Positions 54,603 through 63,900 of a DNA stretch of 64,000 nt are shown piece by piece; position 1 is the first letter of the stretch, and the number at the start of each line of letters is the position of its first letter. This DNA is from Mucilaginibacter rivuli (GTDB lineage Bacteria; Bacteroidota; Bacteroidia; Sphingobacteriales; Sphingobacteriaceae): positions 186,001-250,000 of the forward strand of contig NZ_JAHXPQ010000007.1 in assembly GCF_019391655.1 (NCBI RefSeq), in the 5' to 3' direction. The notes under the pieces are model-generated. The model saw only the letters and a program-made list of their open reading frames with translations. It had not been told where the DNA came from and did not search any database. The position numbers were made by a program, and so were the translations under genes.

Positions 54603-55055
54603 TTATGGCTTAACATAATCAAAACGGTTATTATCATTGTTTCTTTCGCGTTTAAGTTTACCTTCATTCGCGAGTTTTAACAGGATGCCTGATAATTCAG
54701 AGGTTTTAAAATCAGAATCATAGCTCTCTTTGCAATAATTTGCTATTGATGCTATTGATCTGCGTGTATCAAAAAAATCAGTATGGATAATCTGGTTCAG
54801 GATTTTTGTTGCACCGGGTTTTTTACGTCCGCGTATCCTGCCTTCTCCATCATCTTCATAATCAGCCCTTCTCTTACGCACGCGGTTATCTTGCAGCTTG
54901 ATAGATTCGCCATCATAATCGTGTCTTTCACCGTCAATAATGCTATCTAATAGTCTGTCAATAATTTTAACCTGTACGGCTTCTGAGTTGAAGGCGTTAA
55001 CAACCTCAGATATCTCCAATAGTTGTTTTCTTAGTTTTTCGGTGTGTTTGCTCAT
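54603..55055 (-). CDS. Basic hypothetical protein with a C-terminal winged-helix-like segment
   Basis: A 150-residue, highly charged protein starting MSKHTEKLRKQLLEISEVVNAF. The middle has a basic run VRKRRADYEDDGEGRIRGRKKPGA; the end (IASIANYCKESYDSDFKTSELSGILLKLANEGKLKRE in outline) reads like a small winged helix. A DNA-binding role is possible but not shown. The ATG at 55055 is preferred to an upstream one because a -7 element lies at 55116-55123, leaving a 55-base leader. Confidence 0.65.
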   Translation of the reverse strand: MSKHTEKLRKQLLEISEVVNAFNSEAVQVKIIDRLLDSIIDGERHDYDGESIKLQDNRVRKRRADYEDDGEGRIRGRKKPGATKILNQIIHTDFFDTRRSIASIANYCKESYDSDFKTSELSGILLKLANEGKLKRERNNDNNRFDYVKP

Positions 55056-55115
55056 GATGCTTAATAAGTGCTTGAATGTAATACAATTGCATCCGTGGGG
55101 AAACAGATGCATCTG

Positions 55116-55123
55116 CAAAATTA
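55116..55123 (-). promoter_or_regulatory. -7 element (TAATTTTG) of the basic hypothetical gene
   Basis: Exact TAnnTTTG match on the minus strand. The predicted leader contains TGCATC / GATGCA arms (55090-55113), which could fold. Confidence 0.45.
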
Positions 55124-55266
55124 CTTGTTTTTTTGTATATTAATTGCGCAAATTATATATTTAATTTAATGATACAACGTTTTATATTGTAAAAAGTGTT
55201 TATTATTATAAAAAAAAGACATAACATTATTGATACGTGAGTTTTATGATAATTATTTTCTTTAAA

Positions 55267-56598
55267 CTAAAAATTAACTAATATTCGCTCAATAATATCC
55301 ATGCCTTCATCAATATGTATGGTATCCATAATAAGGGCAGGTCTAAACCTGATGCTTTTATCGCCACAGCCAATAAACAATACATTATTTTCTAACCCTT
55401 TCTGCATAAACGTATTTCGTTGAGCCGCGGTTTCAAAATCAAATGCTGTTAATAAACCCCGGCCGCGTACATTACTCATAACTTCATATTTTTCTGATAT
55501 TTTTATGAGCTTTTGCTGGAGGTAACCGCCTGTAAATGCAGCGTTTTCGCATAGTTTATCATCATTTATAATTTCCAGTATTTTGCTTGCACGCACCATA
55601 TCTGCAAGGCTGCCACCCCATGTTGAGTTGATACGTGATGATACCGTAAATACATTGTGCTCTATTTCATCAATCCTTTTACCAACCAGCATACCGCAAA
55701 CCTGCATCTTTTTACCGAAGGCTATTATATCCGGCCGCGCCTTATCACCAAAGTGCTGGTGGCACCAAAATTTACCTGTTAAGCCAACACCGGTTTGTAT
55801 CTCATCATATATCAGCATAGCCTCGTACTCATCCGCCAACAGGCGTAATTGTTCTAAAAACTCCGGGCGTACGTGGTTATCGCCACCTTCTGATTGGATA
55901 GGCTCAATAATGATGGCGCAAACATCATCCTTATTATCAGCAAAAGCTTTTCGTATTTGAGCGATCGATCTAGCTTCTTTCCTTAATAACTCCTCATGCC
56001 GCTCATCCGAATACGGGAACTCCATAATTGGGGTAGATACCCTGGGCCAATCAAACTGCGCGTACCACTTGGTTTTTTCGGGACTGGTGTTGGTTAGGCT
56101 CATAGTATAACCCGTGCGGCCATGAAAAGCATGCTCAAAGTGTATCACCTTAAGGCCTTTGGCTTCAGTATAACCTTTGGCGAAATTTTTCTGCACCTTC
56201 CAATCCATCGATGCTTTTAAGGCATTTTCTATGGCAAGGCCTCCGCCGGCTACAAAGAAAGCGTGGGGCAAGTAGTCGGGTATGCCTATACGGCCAAATG
56301 TTTCAACAAATTGGGCGTATTGGGTGGTGTAGATATCTGAGTTTGAAGGGTTGTTCAATGCGGCCAGCATCAGGTTGTTTTTAAATTCATCATCATCCAT
56401 CATTTTGGGATGGTTGTACCCTATGGGAACCGAGGCAAAGCAGCTAAAAAAATCAAGAATGGTACGCTTATGTTTCGAATCGTAGATGTGTATGCCTTTG
56501 CTTTTCTCCAGGTCGAACGTCAGGTCGAAACCATCGGCAAGGATGTGTTTTTGTAAAATGGGTTGAACGTTTTCGGCTGTAACTGATAGGTTATACAT
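55267..56598 (-). CDS. lat: L-lysine 6-transaminase
   Basis: A 443-residue class III PLP aminotransferase. The substrate-binding start (QPILQKHILADGFDLTFDLEKS), HAFHGRTGYTMSLTNTSPEKTKWY and the PLP Lys in IIAFGKKMQVCG match lysine 6-aminotransferase (outlines), which turns lysine into 2-aminoadipate semialdehyde. The ATG at 56598 is preferred to a longer frame. An inverted repeat sits directly before it (56604-56620). No lysine-degradation partner is adjacent. Confidence 0.88.
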   Translation of the reverse strand: MYNLSVTAENVQPILQKHILADGFDLTFDLEKSKGIHIYDSKHKRTILDFFSCFASVPIGYNHPKMMDDDEFKNNLMLAALNNPSNSDIYTTQYAQFVETFGRIGIPDYLPHAFFVAGGGLAIENALKASMDWKVQKNFAKGYTEAKGLKVIHFEHAFHGRTGYTMSLTNTSPEKTKWYAQFDWPRVSTPIMEFPYSDERHEELLRKEARSIAQIRKAFADNKDDVCAIIIEPIQSEGGDNHVRPEFLEQLRLLADEYEAMLIYDEIQTGVGLTGKFWCHQHFGDKARPDIIAFGKKMQVCGMLVGKRIDEIEHNVFTVSSRINSTWGGSLADMVRASKILEIINDDKLCENAAFTGGYLQQKLIKISEKYEVMSNVRGRGLLTAFDFETAAQRNTFMQKGLENNVLFIGCGDKSIRFRPALIMDTIHIDEGMDIIERILVNF

Positions 56599-56603
56599 GG
56601 CAG

Positions 56604-56620
56604 TTTGGTATTTAACCAAA
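56604..56620. promoter_or_regulatory. Inverted repeat just before the lysine aminotransferase start
   Basis: TTTGGT and ACCAAA, six-base arms with a five-base centre, followed by a further ACCAAA-like copy at 56623-56629. It is well placed to bind a regulator (for example of the Lrp/AsnC type), but no regulator gene is adjacent. Confidence 0.35.
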
Positions 56621-56737
56621 TTTACCAAAATGCCTTAATACAAACAAATTTGAAGGTTTTTGAACTGCTTATGCCAAAACAATGTTTAAACAATTTAAAC
56701 CTGCTTTTTATACCCTAATTGATTTTGGGCCTAAATT

Positions 56738-57646
56738 TTATTTATCAGCAAAAGGTAAAAACTTGTCTTTCATACCCAACAAACCCCAGGTACCACCGGT
56801 ATGAATGGCCAATATTTTACTGCCACGTTTAAAATAATTTTTGCCCGCCAGGTCAAATATCGCGTAAAGCATTTTGCCGGTATAAACAGGATCGATAAGG
56901 ATACCGGTAGTGGCTACAAATTGCTGTATAAAGCCAATAAGTTGGGGCGTAGTTTTGGCATATCCGCCAAAATGGTAATCGGTATGCAATTGATAAACTG
57001 ATGGTTTTAACAGGTACTTATCAATCTCATTGGCTATAAAACTACCATTCTTAAAAACAGGTATAGCGTGAAACTCAGTTTCAAGATAATTGTTGTTGAT
57101 ACCGTTGATAATTCCCGCCGCTGTTGTACCCGTACCGCAGGCGCAAAAAATGTGGTTATAATTATGCATCAGTTCATCCATCAATTCGCTGCATCCTTGG
57201 GCGCCTTCGGGCGATGAACCGCCTTCATCAATAAAAAAGGCATTGGCATCGTTACTAAAATATCGGGTAAACAGGCTTGGCTTATCGCGATAACTTTCCC
57301 GGTCAACAAACAACAAATTCATCCCGTAAAGGCTGCACAAAAACAAATGATCATTTGTCACTTCTTCACCCCGCACAATGCCTGTTGCTTTAAAGCCAAA
57401 CTGAGCCGCCGCTGCCGCAGTTGCCAGCAGGTGATTGGAATATGCGCCGCCAAAAGTTACCAGGTGATCCTGCTTTTCATCGCGTGCTTTTAGGAGCGTA
57501 TACTTTAGCTTGCGCCATTTGTTGCCTGATATAATGGGATGTATCAGATCATCGCGCTTTAGGTACAGGTCAATGCCTTTCTCATTCAGCAAAGGATGCC
57601 TTATCTCGTGTATAGGGCTAAATATTTCGAGCTCAATTTCTTTCAT
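56738..57646 (-). CDS. 1-aminocyclopropane-1-carboxylate deaminase / D-cysteine desulfhydrase family PLP enzyme
   Basis: A 302-residue fold-type II PLP enzyme. The PLP Lys is K43 in ISGNKWRKLKYTL, followed by FGGAYSNHLLATAAAAAQFG and the phosphate loop CGTGTTAAG. Both ACC deaminases and D-cysteine desulfhydrases share these features; the short sequence and SGNKWRK pattern are common in Bacteroidota and do not settle the substrate. The ATG at 57646 is preferred to one 10 codons upstream. Confidence 0.82.
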   Translation of the reverse strand: MKEIELEIFSPIHEIRHPLLNEKGIDLYLKRDDLIHPIISGNKWRKLKYTLLKARDEKQDHLVTFGGAYSNHLLATAAAAAQFGFKATGIVRGEEVTNDHLFLCSLYGMNLLFVDRESYRDKPSLFTRYFSNDANAFFIDEGGSSPEGAQGCSELMDELMHNYNHIFCACGTGTTAAGIINGINNNYLETEFHAIPVFKNGSFIANEIDKYLLKPSVYQLHTDYHFGGYAKTTPQLIGFIQQFVATTGILIDPVYTGKMLYAIFDLAGKNYFKRGSKILAIHTGGTWGLLGMKDKFLPFADK

Positions 57647-57773
57647 CTTTAACAATTGCGCAATGGCTTGTGCCATTCACCTCCTGAGGTACGAACCCTT
57701 GTGTACTTTGTTAAGCAAAATTCACAACTCACATTAAAAATACACAAAATTAGATACCCCTTAAAAAAACAAG

Positions 57774-57781
57774 TATTTTTG
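57774..57781 (+). promoter_or_regulatory. -7 element (TATTTTTG) directly before rluD
   Basis: Exact TAnnTTTG match with six bases to the ATG at 57788, predicting a leader of zero to a few bases. It also argues for that ATG and against an upstream in-frame one. Confidence 0.6.
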
Positions 57782-57787
57782 CCGTTA

Positions 57788-58831
57788 ATGAACCAGCAAC
57801 CCGAAGTAGACGAACAGGAAGAACAGGACTTATATGAGCACCTGCGTGTGGTGGTTGATAAGGGTCAGTCGCTGTTGCGGATAGACAAGTTTTTGATGCA
57901 CAAAGTTGAGAACGCATCGCGTAACCGTATTCAAAACGCTATCGATCTGGGCAACGTATTGGTTAATGATAAGCCAATAAAGGCCAGCTATAAGGTAAAG
58001 CCGCTCGATGTTATTTCGGTAGTATTACCCCATCCCCCGCGAGATACCGAGGTTTACCCGGAGAACATACCGCTCAATATTGTTTACGAAGACGATGACG
58101 TACTGGTAGTAAACAAACCTCCGGGCCTGGTAGTGCACCCCGGGTATAATAATTACACGGGTACTTTAGTTAATGGTTTGGTGTACCATTTTCAGCAATT
58201 GCCAACCCTTCCGGGGAATGATGGCAGGCCGGGTTTGGTGCACCGGATAGATAAGGACACCTCGGGGTTACTCCTCATCAGTAAGAACGAACGTGCCATG
58301 ACCTGGCTTGCCCGCCAGTTTTATGAGCATACCATTGCCCGCAGGTATATAGCACTGGTTTGGGGTGATCTGGAAACCGACGGCACTGTAGAAGGTTACA
58401 TAGGCCGCAGTATTAAAGACCGTAGAGTGATGAGCATTTACGATGATCCCGAAAAGGGGAAATGGAGCGTTACCCATTACAAGGTGCTGGAGCGGTTGAA
58501 TTACGTTACCCTGATAGAATGCCAATTGGAGACCGGCCGCACGCACCAGATACGCGCGCACATGAAACATATAGGACACCCTTTGTTTAGCGATGCTACC
58601 TATGGCGGCGACAGCATTTTGAAAGGTACGGTATTTAGTAAGTACAAGCAATTTGTTGACAATTGCTTTGAGCTGATGCCCCGCCAGGCCCTGCACGCAC
58701 AAAGCCTGGGTTTTGTGCACCCAACCAAGCGCGAGTTTATTTATTTTGAGGCCCCACTGCCCGAAGACTTTAAGTCGGTTTTAGCAAAGTGGCAAAAATA
58801 TATGTCGGCCTCGGCAGAGCAAAACAGTTAG
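57788..58831 (+). CDS. Pseudouridine synthase of the RluD/RluA family
   Basis: A 347-residue enzyme. An S4 RNA-binding domain spans about residues 28-85 (RIDKFLMHKVENASRNRIQNAI in outline). The catalytic domain holds VHRIDKDTSGL with the nucleophile Asp155, and RTHQIRAHMKHIGHPLFSDATYGG. It isomerises uridines in 23S rRNA, most likely the helix 69 sites of RluD. The start is ATG 57788, set by the family length and the promoter. Confidence 0.92.
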   Translation: MNQQPEVDEQEEQDLYEHLRVVVDKGQSLLRIDKFLMHKVENASRNRIQNAIDLGNVLVNDKPIKASYKVKPLDVISVVLPHPPRDTEVYPENIPLNIVYEDDDVLVVNKPPGLVVHPGYNNYTGTLVNGLVYHFQQLPTLPGNDGRPGLVHRIDKDTSGLLLISKNERAMTWLARQFYEHTIARRYIALVWGDLETDGTVEGYIGRSIKDRRVMSIYDDPEKGKWSVTHYKVLERLNYVTLIECQLETGRTHQIRAHMKHIGHPLFSDATYGGDSILKGTVFSKYKQFVDNCFELMPRQALHAQSLGFVHPTKREFIYFEAPLPEDFKSVLAKWQKYMSASAEQNS

Positions 58832-58854
58832 TTTATTGTTAACATGAATTAATT

Positions 58855-59688
58855 ATGCCAGCGTTCATCAATTTTAACGGAGAGATACTCCCTGCCGATA
58901 CTAACTTGCTCACTATTGCTAATCGTGGCTTTCGTTATGGTGATGGGCTTTTTGAAAGCATGCGCCTGATGAAAGGCAAGCTCAAATTTGTTGACCTGCA
59001 TGCCGACCGCCTGCAAAAAGGAATGAAAGCATTGCAACTGGAAGGCTACTCGCAAATGGATAGTTGGTTTTTGAAAGAAAAAGCCGAAGAGCTGGCCCGC
59101 CGTAACCAGGCCAAACACGCCCGCCTGCGCCTTACCGTTTATCGTGACGCCGAGGGCCTGTACACACCAACACAAAACAAAACCGGCTACAGCCTTGAAC
59201 TTACTCCGGTTGAAGAACCGCGTTACTTTTTAAATACCCGCGGGTTGATAATGGATATTTACGAAGATGTACCCAAGGCCATCAACATATTATCCAACTA
59301 TAAAACCTGCAATTCCATGTTATATGTAATGGCGGGCCTGTTTAAAACGCAGAATAGTTTGGATGAAGCCTTTATCATTAACCAAAAGGGTAACCTGTGC
59401 GAAACCATTAGCGCCAACGTATTTGTGCGTTACCAAAATACACTGTACACCCCCGCACTAAGCGAGGGCTGCATTGGCGGTGTTATGCGCCAGGTGGTAA
59501 TGGATATTGCCACCAAAAACGGTATCCCTGTAGTGGAAGCCGAGATAGTGCCCGAAATATTGTATGAAGCCGATGAAGTATTTATTACCAATGCTACGCG
59601 CGGCATACAATGGGTGATGGGCTTTGGCGTTCGCCGTTATTTTAACGAGTTGAGCAAGTTGCTGATGGATGAGTTGAATAAATTGTGA
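58855..59688 (+). CDS. Aminotransferase class IV (PabC/branched-chain type)
   Basis: A 277-residue PLP enzyme with fold IV motifs: NRGFRYGDGLFESMR at residues 23-37, the PLP Lys150 in SNYKTCN, and IINQKGNLCETISANVFV. Short length and GDGLFES suit aminodeoxychorismate lyase (PabC), which would pair with the pabB product at 46972; D-amino acid or branched-chain transaminase cannot be excluded. It follows rluD by 23 bases. Confidence 0.85.
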   Translation: MPAFINFNGEILPADTNLLTIANRGFRYGDGLFESMRLMKGKLKFVDLHADRLQKGMKALQLEGYSQMDSWFLKEKAEELARRNQAKHARLRLTVYRDAEGLYTPTQNKTGYSLELTPVEEPRYFLNTRGLIMDIYEDVPKAINILSNYKTCNSMLYVMAGLFKTQNSLDEAFIINQKGNLCETISANVFVRYQNTLYTPALSEGCIGGVMRQVVMDIATKNGIPVVEAEIVPEILYEADEVFITNATRGIQWVMGFGVRRYFNELSKLLMDELNKL

Positions 59689-59702
59689 TATTACACAAAA
59701 AA

Positions 59703-59787
59703 GTTATCCCGAGCTTGTTTCGGCCCCACTCGCTAAATGGAAGATGTATCTTTCTGATGAGATGCTGAAATAAGCTCAGCATAACCT
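59703..59787. repeat. REP-like intergenic element between convergent genes
   Basis: ATCCCGAGCTTGTTTCGG on the left and GATGCTGAAATAAGCTCAGCATAAC on the right, the latter with TGCTGA / TCAGCA arms. These words resemble a dispersed intergenic repeat common in Sphingobacteriaceae. No gene or T run is seen here. Confidence 0.55.
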
Positions 59788-59800
59788 ATTAGTTTTGTCG

Positions 59801-60718
59801 CTATAATCTCACACCCCTCAAAAACTCCTCAACACCCATACGCTTTTTGCCTTCCAGTTGTATATCAGTAACGCTGATAAAACCATCAGGGCAGGCAAAC
59901 TTCAGGTAGGTTTTTTGGTCGGTTAAAAAAGCGCCGGGCGATAGGCCGGGTTCTGTTTCCGTCATTTCGGCTTTAAACACTTTCAGCAGCTTATCATTCA
60001 AAAAAGTATAAGCGGTAGGATAGGGGCTTAAGCCACGGATCAGGTTATATACCTTTTCCACGGGTTGGTTAAAGTTTATCAGGCAATCCTCCTTGAATAT
60101 CTTAGGCGCATGTTTTAGTTCAGCATCGGCAGTCATGCTGTTTTGGGGTAACTCTTTATAGTCGCCGCTTTCAATAGCTTTAACCGTTTTAACCAGCAGG
60201 CCCGCGCCAACGGTCATCAGGTTATCGTGCAGGTCGCCCGCGGTATGGTGACTATCAATAGGCACGCTTTCGCTGAAAAGTACGTCGCCGGTATCAATAT
60301 CATGTTTTAAAAAGAAAGTTGTTACTCCGCTAAGCAACTCGCCATTAATAATAGCCCAGTTGATAGGCGCCGCGCCGCGGTAATTGGGCAGCAGCGAAGC
60401 ATGCAGGTTAATGGTACCTTTAGGCGGCATATTCCAAACTACCTCAGGCAGCATACGGAAGGCAACAACTACCTGCAGATCGGCATCCAGGCTTTTTAAT
60501 TCAGCTAAAAACTCCGGGTTCTTCAGCTTTTCGGGTTGTAATACATTCAAACCATTAGCAACGGCATATTGCTTTACCGCGCTTTCGCTTAACTTTTGCC
60601 CGCGGCCGGCCGGTTTATCCGGGGCTGTTATCACACCAACCACATCAAAGCCCACCTTTATCAGTGCATCCAGTGATGCCACCGCAAACTCGGGCGTGCC
60701 CATAAATACTATCTTCAT
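59801..60718 (-). CDS. fmt: Methionyl-tRNA formyltransferase
   Basis: Formylates initiator Met-tRNA. MKIVFMGTPEFAV starts the domain; HASLLPNYRGAAPINWAI contains the catalytic HxSLLP segment, and HDIDTGDVLF carries the Asp; the C-terminal anticodon-side domain ends near VEEFLRGVR. At 305 residues it is slightly short but complete. The ATG at 60718 is set by the MKIVFMGTPEF start; a TACCTTTG element stands eight bases before it. Confidence 0.94.
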   Translation of the reverse strand: MKIVFMGTPEFAVASLDALIKVGFDVVGVITAPDKPAGRGQKLSESAVKQYAVANGLNVLQPEKLKNPEFLAELKSLDADLQVVVAFRMLPEVVWNMPPKGTINLHASLLPNYRGAAPINWAIINGELLSGVTTFFLKHDIDTGDVLFSESVPIDSHHTAGDLHDNLMTVGAGLLVKTVKAIESGDYKELPQNSMTADAELKHAPKIFKEDCLINFNQPVEKVYNLIRGLSPYPTAYTFLNDKLLKVFKAEMTETEPGLSPGAFLTDQKTYLKFACPDGFISVTDIQLEGKKRMGVEEFLRGVRL

Positions 60719-60726
60719 AATTATAA

Positions 60727-60734
60727 CAAAGGTA
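60727..60734 (-). promoter_or_regulatory. -7 element (TACCTTTG) directly before fmt
   Basis: Exact TAnnTTTG match on the minus strand with eight bases to the ATG, predicting a leader of about three to four bases. Confidence 0.55.
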
Positions 60735-60747
60735 AATAATGTTTGGA

Positions 60748-60786
60748 TGCGGATGTGCAAATTAGTTAATGTGCGGATGTGCAAAT
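60748..60786. repeat. Fifteen-base direct repeat upstream of fmt
   Basis: TGCGGATGTGCAAAT occurs exactly at 60748-60762 and 60772-60786, nine bases apart. The same words occur reverse-complemented at 35195-35228. The rest of the region to 60950 holds nothing I can assign. Confidence 0.7.
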
Positions 60787-60950
60787 GGAAAATATGGGTC
60801 TTATAAGTTATTTCAAAATCAACATCTGTGGAGCCAGGGCCAAATAATACTTGGTATCAACAATTAATTTAATGTTTTGCGTGGGTTTGGTGCAGGCCGT
60901 CCAAAACACCCGGCATTCATGTTCAATTTGCCTACCTGCAATTGTTGTTG

Positions 60951-63900
60951 TTACTCGGTCGTGGCTTCAAAATTCAGCAAAAACTTACTCCCCTTTCCTA
61001 AAGTACTTTCCACTACAATATTCCCGTTGGCCGCGTTGATCATTTTTTTTGCAAGGAACAATCCAATACCCTGGCCTTCAATATCAACATGTATCCTGTT
61101 GTAGATGTCAAAAATATGATCAACATCATCTGCAGGTATTCCCATACCATTGTCTTGCACGGTTAGTGTTATCGTATCATTGTCTTTACTTGATGTTACA
61201 ACAATGATCGGGCTTGCAACACCTTTAAATTTTATAGCATTAGATATGAGGTTATATAATATGCTCCTCAGGTTCTTTTTCGAAAAGTAAATATATTTTA
61301 CATCAAAGTTTCTGATGATGAGGGTATTGTTGTTTTTAATTTTTTCGTCGAGGCTCCACTCAATGTTGTTAATTAATTCATCAAGGTCAACCAGCTCCAT
61401 TGTACTCATCTCGCTCTCTATTTTAGCCACAACAGATATCTCCTTTATTAACGACCGGAATTTTTTAATGGAGGTATTTATAATTGCTAAAAACTTACCC
61501 AAATGCGGGTCTGTCACATTTATCTTGTTCATTATGGCAATGCTGGTTTCTATGTTGCCTAATGGTGCCAGCAAATCGTGCGAAGCGGTATGGATAAAGT
61601 TGTCCAGGTCCTCGTTTATTCTTCCGAGGCTACCGTTTTTCTTGTTCAGTAAAAACTGGGTGTTTTTTAATTCGGTGATATCATTAAAGGTAATAATGGC
61701 GCCGTTACTGGTATTATCTGCCTGTTGGATATAAGGCATGGTCATTATCTGGTACCATTTGCCGTTATTGGTTTGTATTTCTTTGCTGATGATGATGCCT
61801 TGTGCAAGTACTTCTTTAACATCATCAATAATGGTCTCGAATTTTATATTGGTTGATATATTGCTCAGCGGCCTGCCAATATCTGTATCCAATAAATTGA
61901 TTTGTTTAACCGTACCCGGCGAGAACCGCATTAACAGTAGCTCATTATTAACAAACAGCTGACCGTTAACATTACTTCTGAAGTAATTGTTCAGGTCATC
62001 ATTAATTTCAAGCAGTTCTTTGTTTTTTAACTGGTAATTTAAGTTTATCGTATCCAGCTCTTCGTTAACAGATTGCATTTCCTCGTTTGTGCTCTGCATT
62101 TCCTCGTTAGCAGAGAGTAACTCCTCGTTAAACGATTGCATGTTTTCGTTCGATGCGTCTAACTGTTCATAGGTAGTGTGCAGTTTATCTTTCAGTTCTT
62201 TTAATTCTTCTTCAATATTAATGGTGTATTGGTCAAGGTACTTTTTTTCATCAAATGCTATACCCTTTGCCGATGACGTTTCAACAGCATCTTCACTAAA
62301 TGTTACCATCAATAATTTAGGACCGCCTGTTTTTATCACTAAAGGGCTTACTGATAAACTTACCGCGATAATCTTTTCTCCGTATTTGCTTTTTATACCC
62401 TTAACAGTTTCTCTACTATTGGTTTTTAAAACCATGGTACTTAAATTATTAAAGGCTATGGCAAGCGGCTTTGGCAAAAGCTCGGCAAGGTTTGAGTTAA
62501 AGTTTTTTTGCAGTAAATATTTGGTAGTATCGCCATAAGTTTTAATCACCAGGTTATGTTCATCAACGCAAACAACTAACCTATCCAGGTCGGCAATCAA
62601 TGTGTTATTTACAGCTTCAGCTAAGCTGTTGCCTGTGTTTTTAGAAATATCCTCGCGCGATGATGAGGGCGAACGCTTAATATCGATCAGCTCCGGCAGT
62701 AAAAAGGTGTCAAAACGTAGTTCACGTTTAGTTTGCAGGTTCTTATATATTTTCCATTTTTTATTTACTACTTCAAGATTCCTGATAATGGGCATCGGGT
62801 TTTCGCTCGATCCTAAAAACAGGTACCCATCCATTTTAAGCCCAAATAACAGCATCGAAAATATCTTCTTCTGTAATACCGACGACATGTAAATAAGCAG
62901 GTTACGGCAACTGATAAAATTCATGTTACAGTATGGCGGATTTTTAACCAGGTCATGCTGGGCAAAAATTACCATTTTACGGATAAAGGGTTTTACTTTA
63001 AATGTGCCCCCTTCCGGTAGAAAATATTTTTCAAGCCGCTCTGCCGATACAGCTTTTACAATATTGGCGCCATATACTGCTTTGCCCGCAAATAATAGTG
63101 CCGCGCTATCAATATCTGTAGCAAAAATTTTCACAACAGTATCTTTATAGTTACCGGTTAATTGTTCGGCAACCATTATGGCCATGCTGTATACCTCTTC
63201 GCCGGTAGCGCAGCCTGCAATCCATATCTTTAATTCTTCGCCCGTGGCAAGCTTTTCAAGCATGTCGGGTATTACGTTCTTTTGTATAAACTCAAAAGCT
63301 TCTTTATCCCTGAAAAACGAGGTAACGCTGATCAAAAAATCCTTGGCTAAGGCCTCAATCTCTTCAGGTGATGTTTTTAAAAACTCAAGATAGCTTTCCA
63401 GCGATGTAAAGTTGCTGTGCGCAGCCCTACGTTTGGTACGCCTCAGTATGGTGTTTTGTTTATAGTCAGAAAAATCAAGAGGCGATTTTTGCTTGATGAG
63501 ATTAATTATCGCACTGAGGTATTTTTCATCATCTCTGTTATCGGTTAACAACTCGCCTCCATATTTTACATAATCCTCAATAGCGGTAGGCATTAATTCA
63601 GGTTCCAAAACAAAATCTACCAAGCCTGTTGCTATGGCGCTGGCGGGCATACTGCCAAACTCTGTTGTTTCCGGGTTGCGCGCTATGATCATCCCGCCTA
63701 CTTTTTTAATAGCCTTAACGCCTTCAGTACCGTCCGATCCTAAACCCGAAAGAATAATGCCTATCGCTTTTTTACCGCAGTCGGCTGCAAGCGAGTTGAA
63801 AAAGCAATTAATAGTTAAATGTGGCCCCTGTATTTTGCCTTTAACAGCCAGCTGTAATGTGTTATCTTGAATAGTCATGTACTTATCGCTGGGGATAAGG

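Noticed and set aside
60787..60950. Possible gene remnant between fmt and the kinase
   Set aside because: All frames hold stops within about 20 codons and no protein similarity is recognisable.
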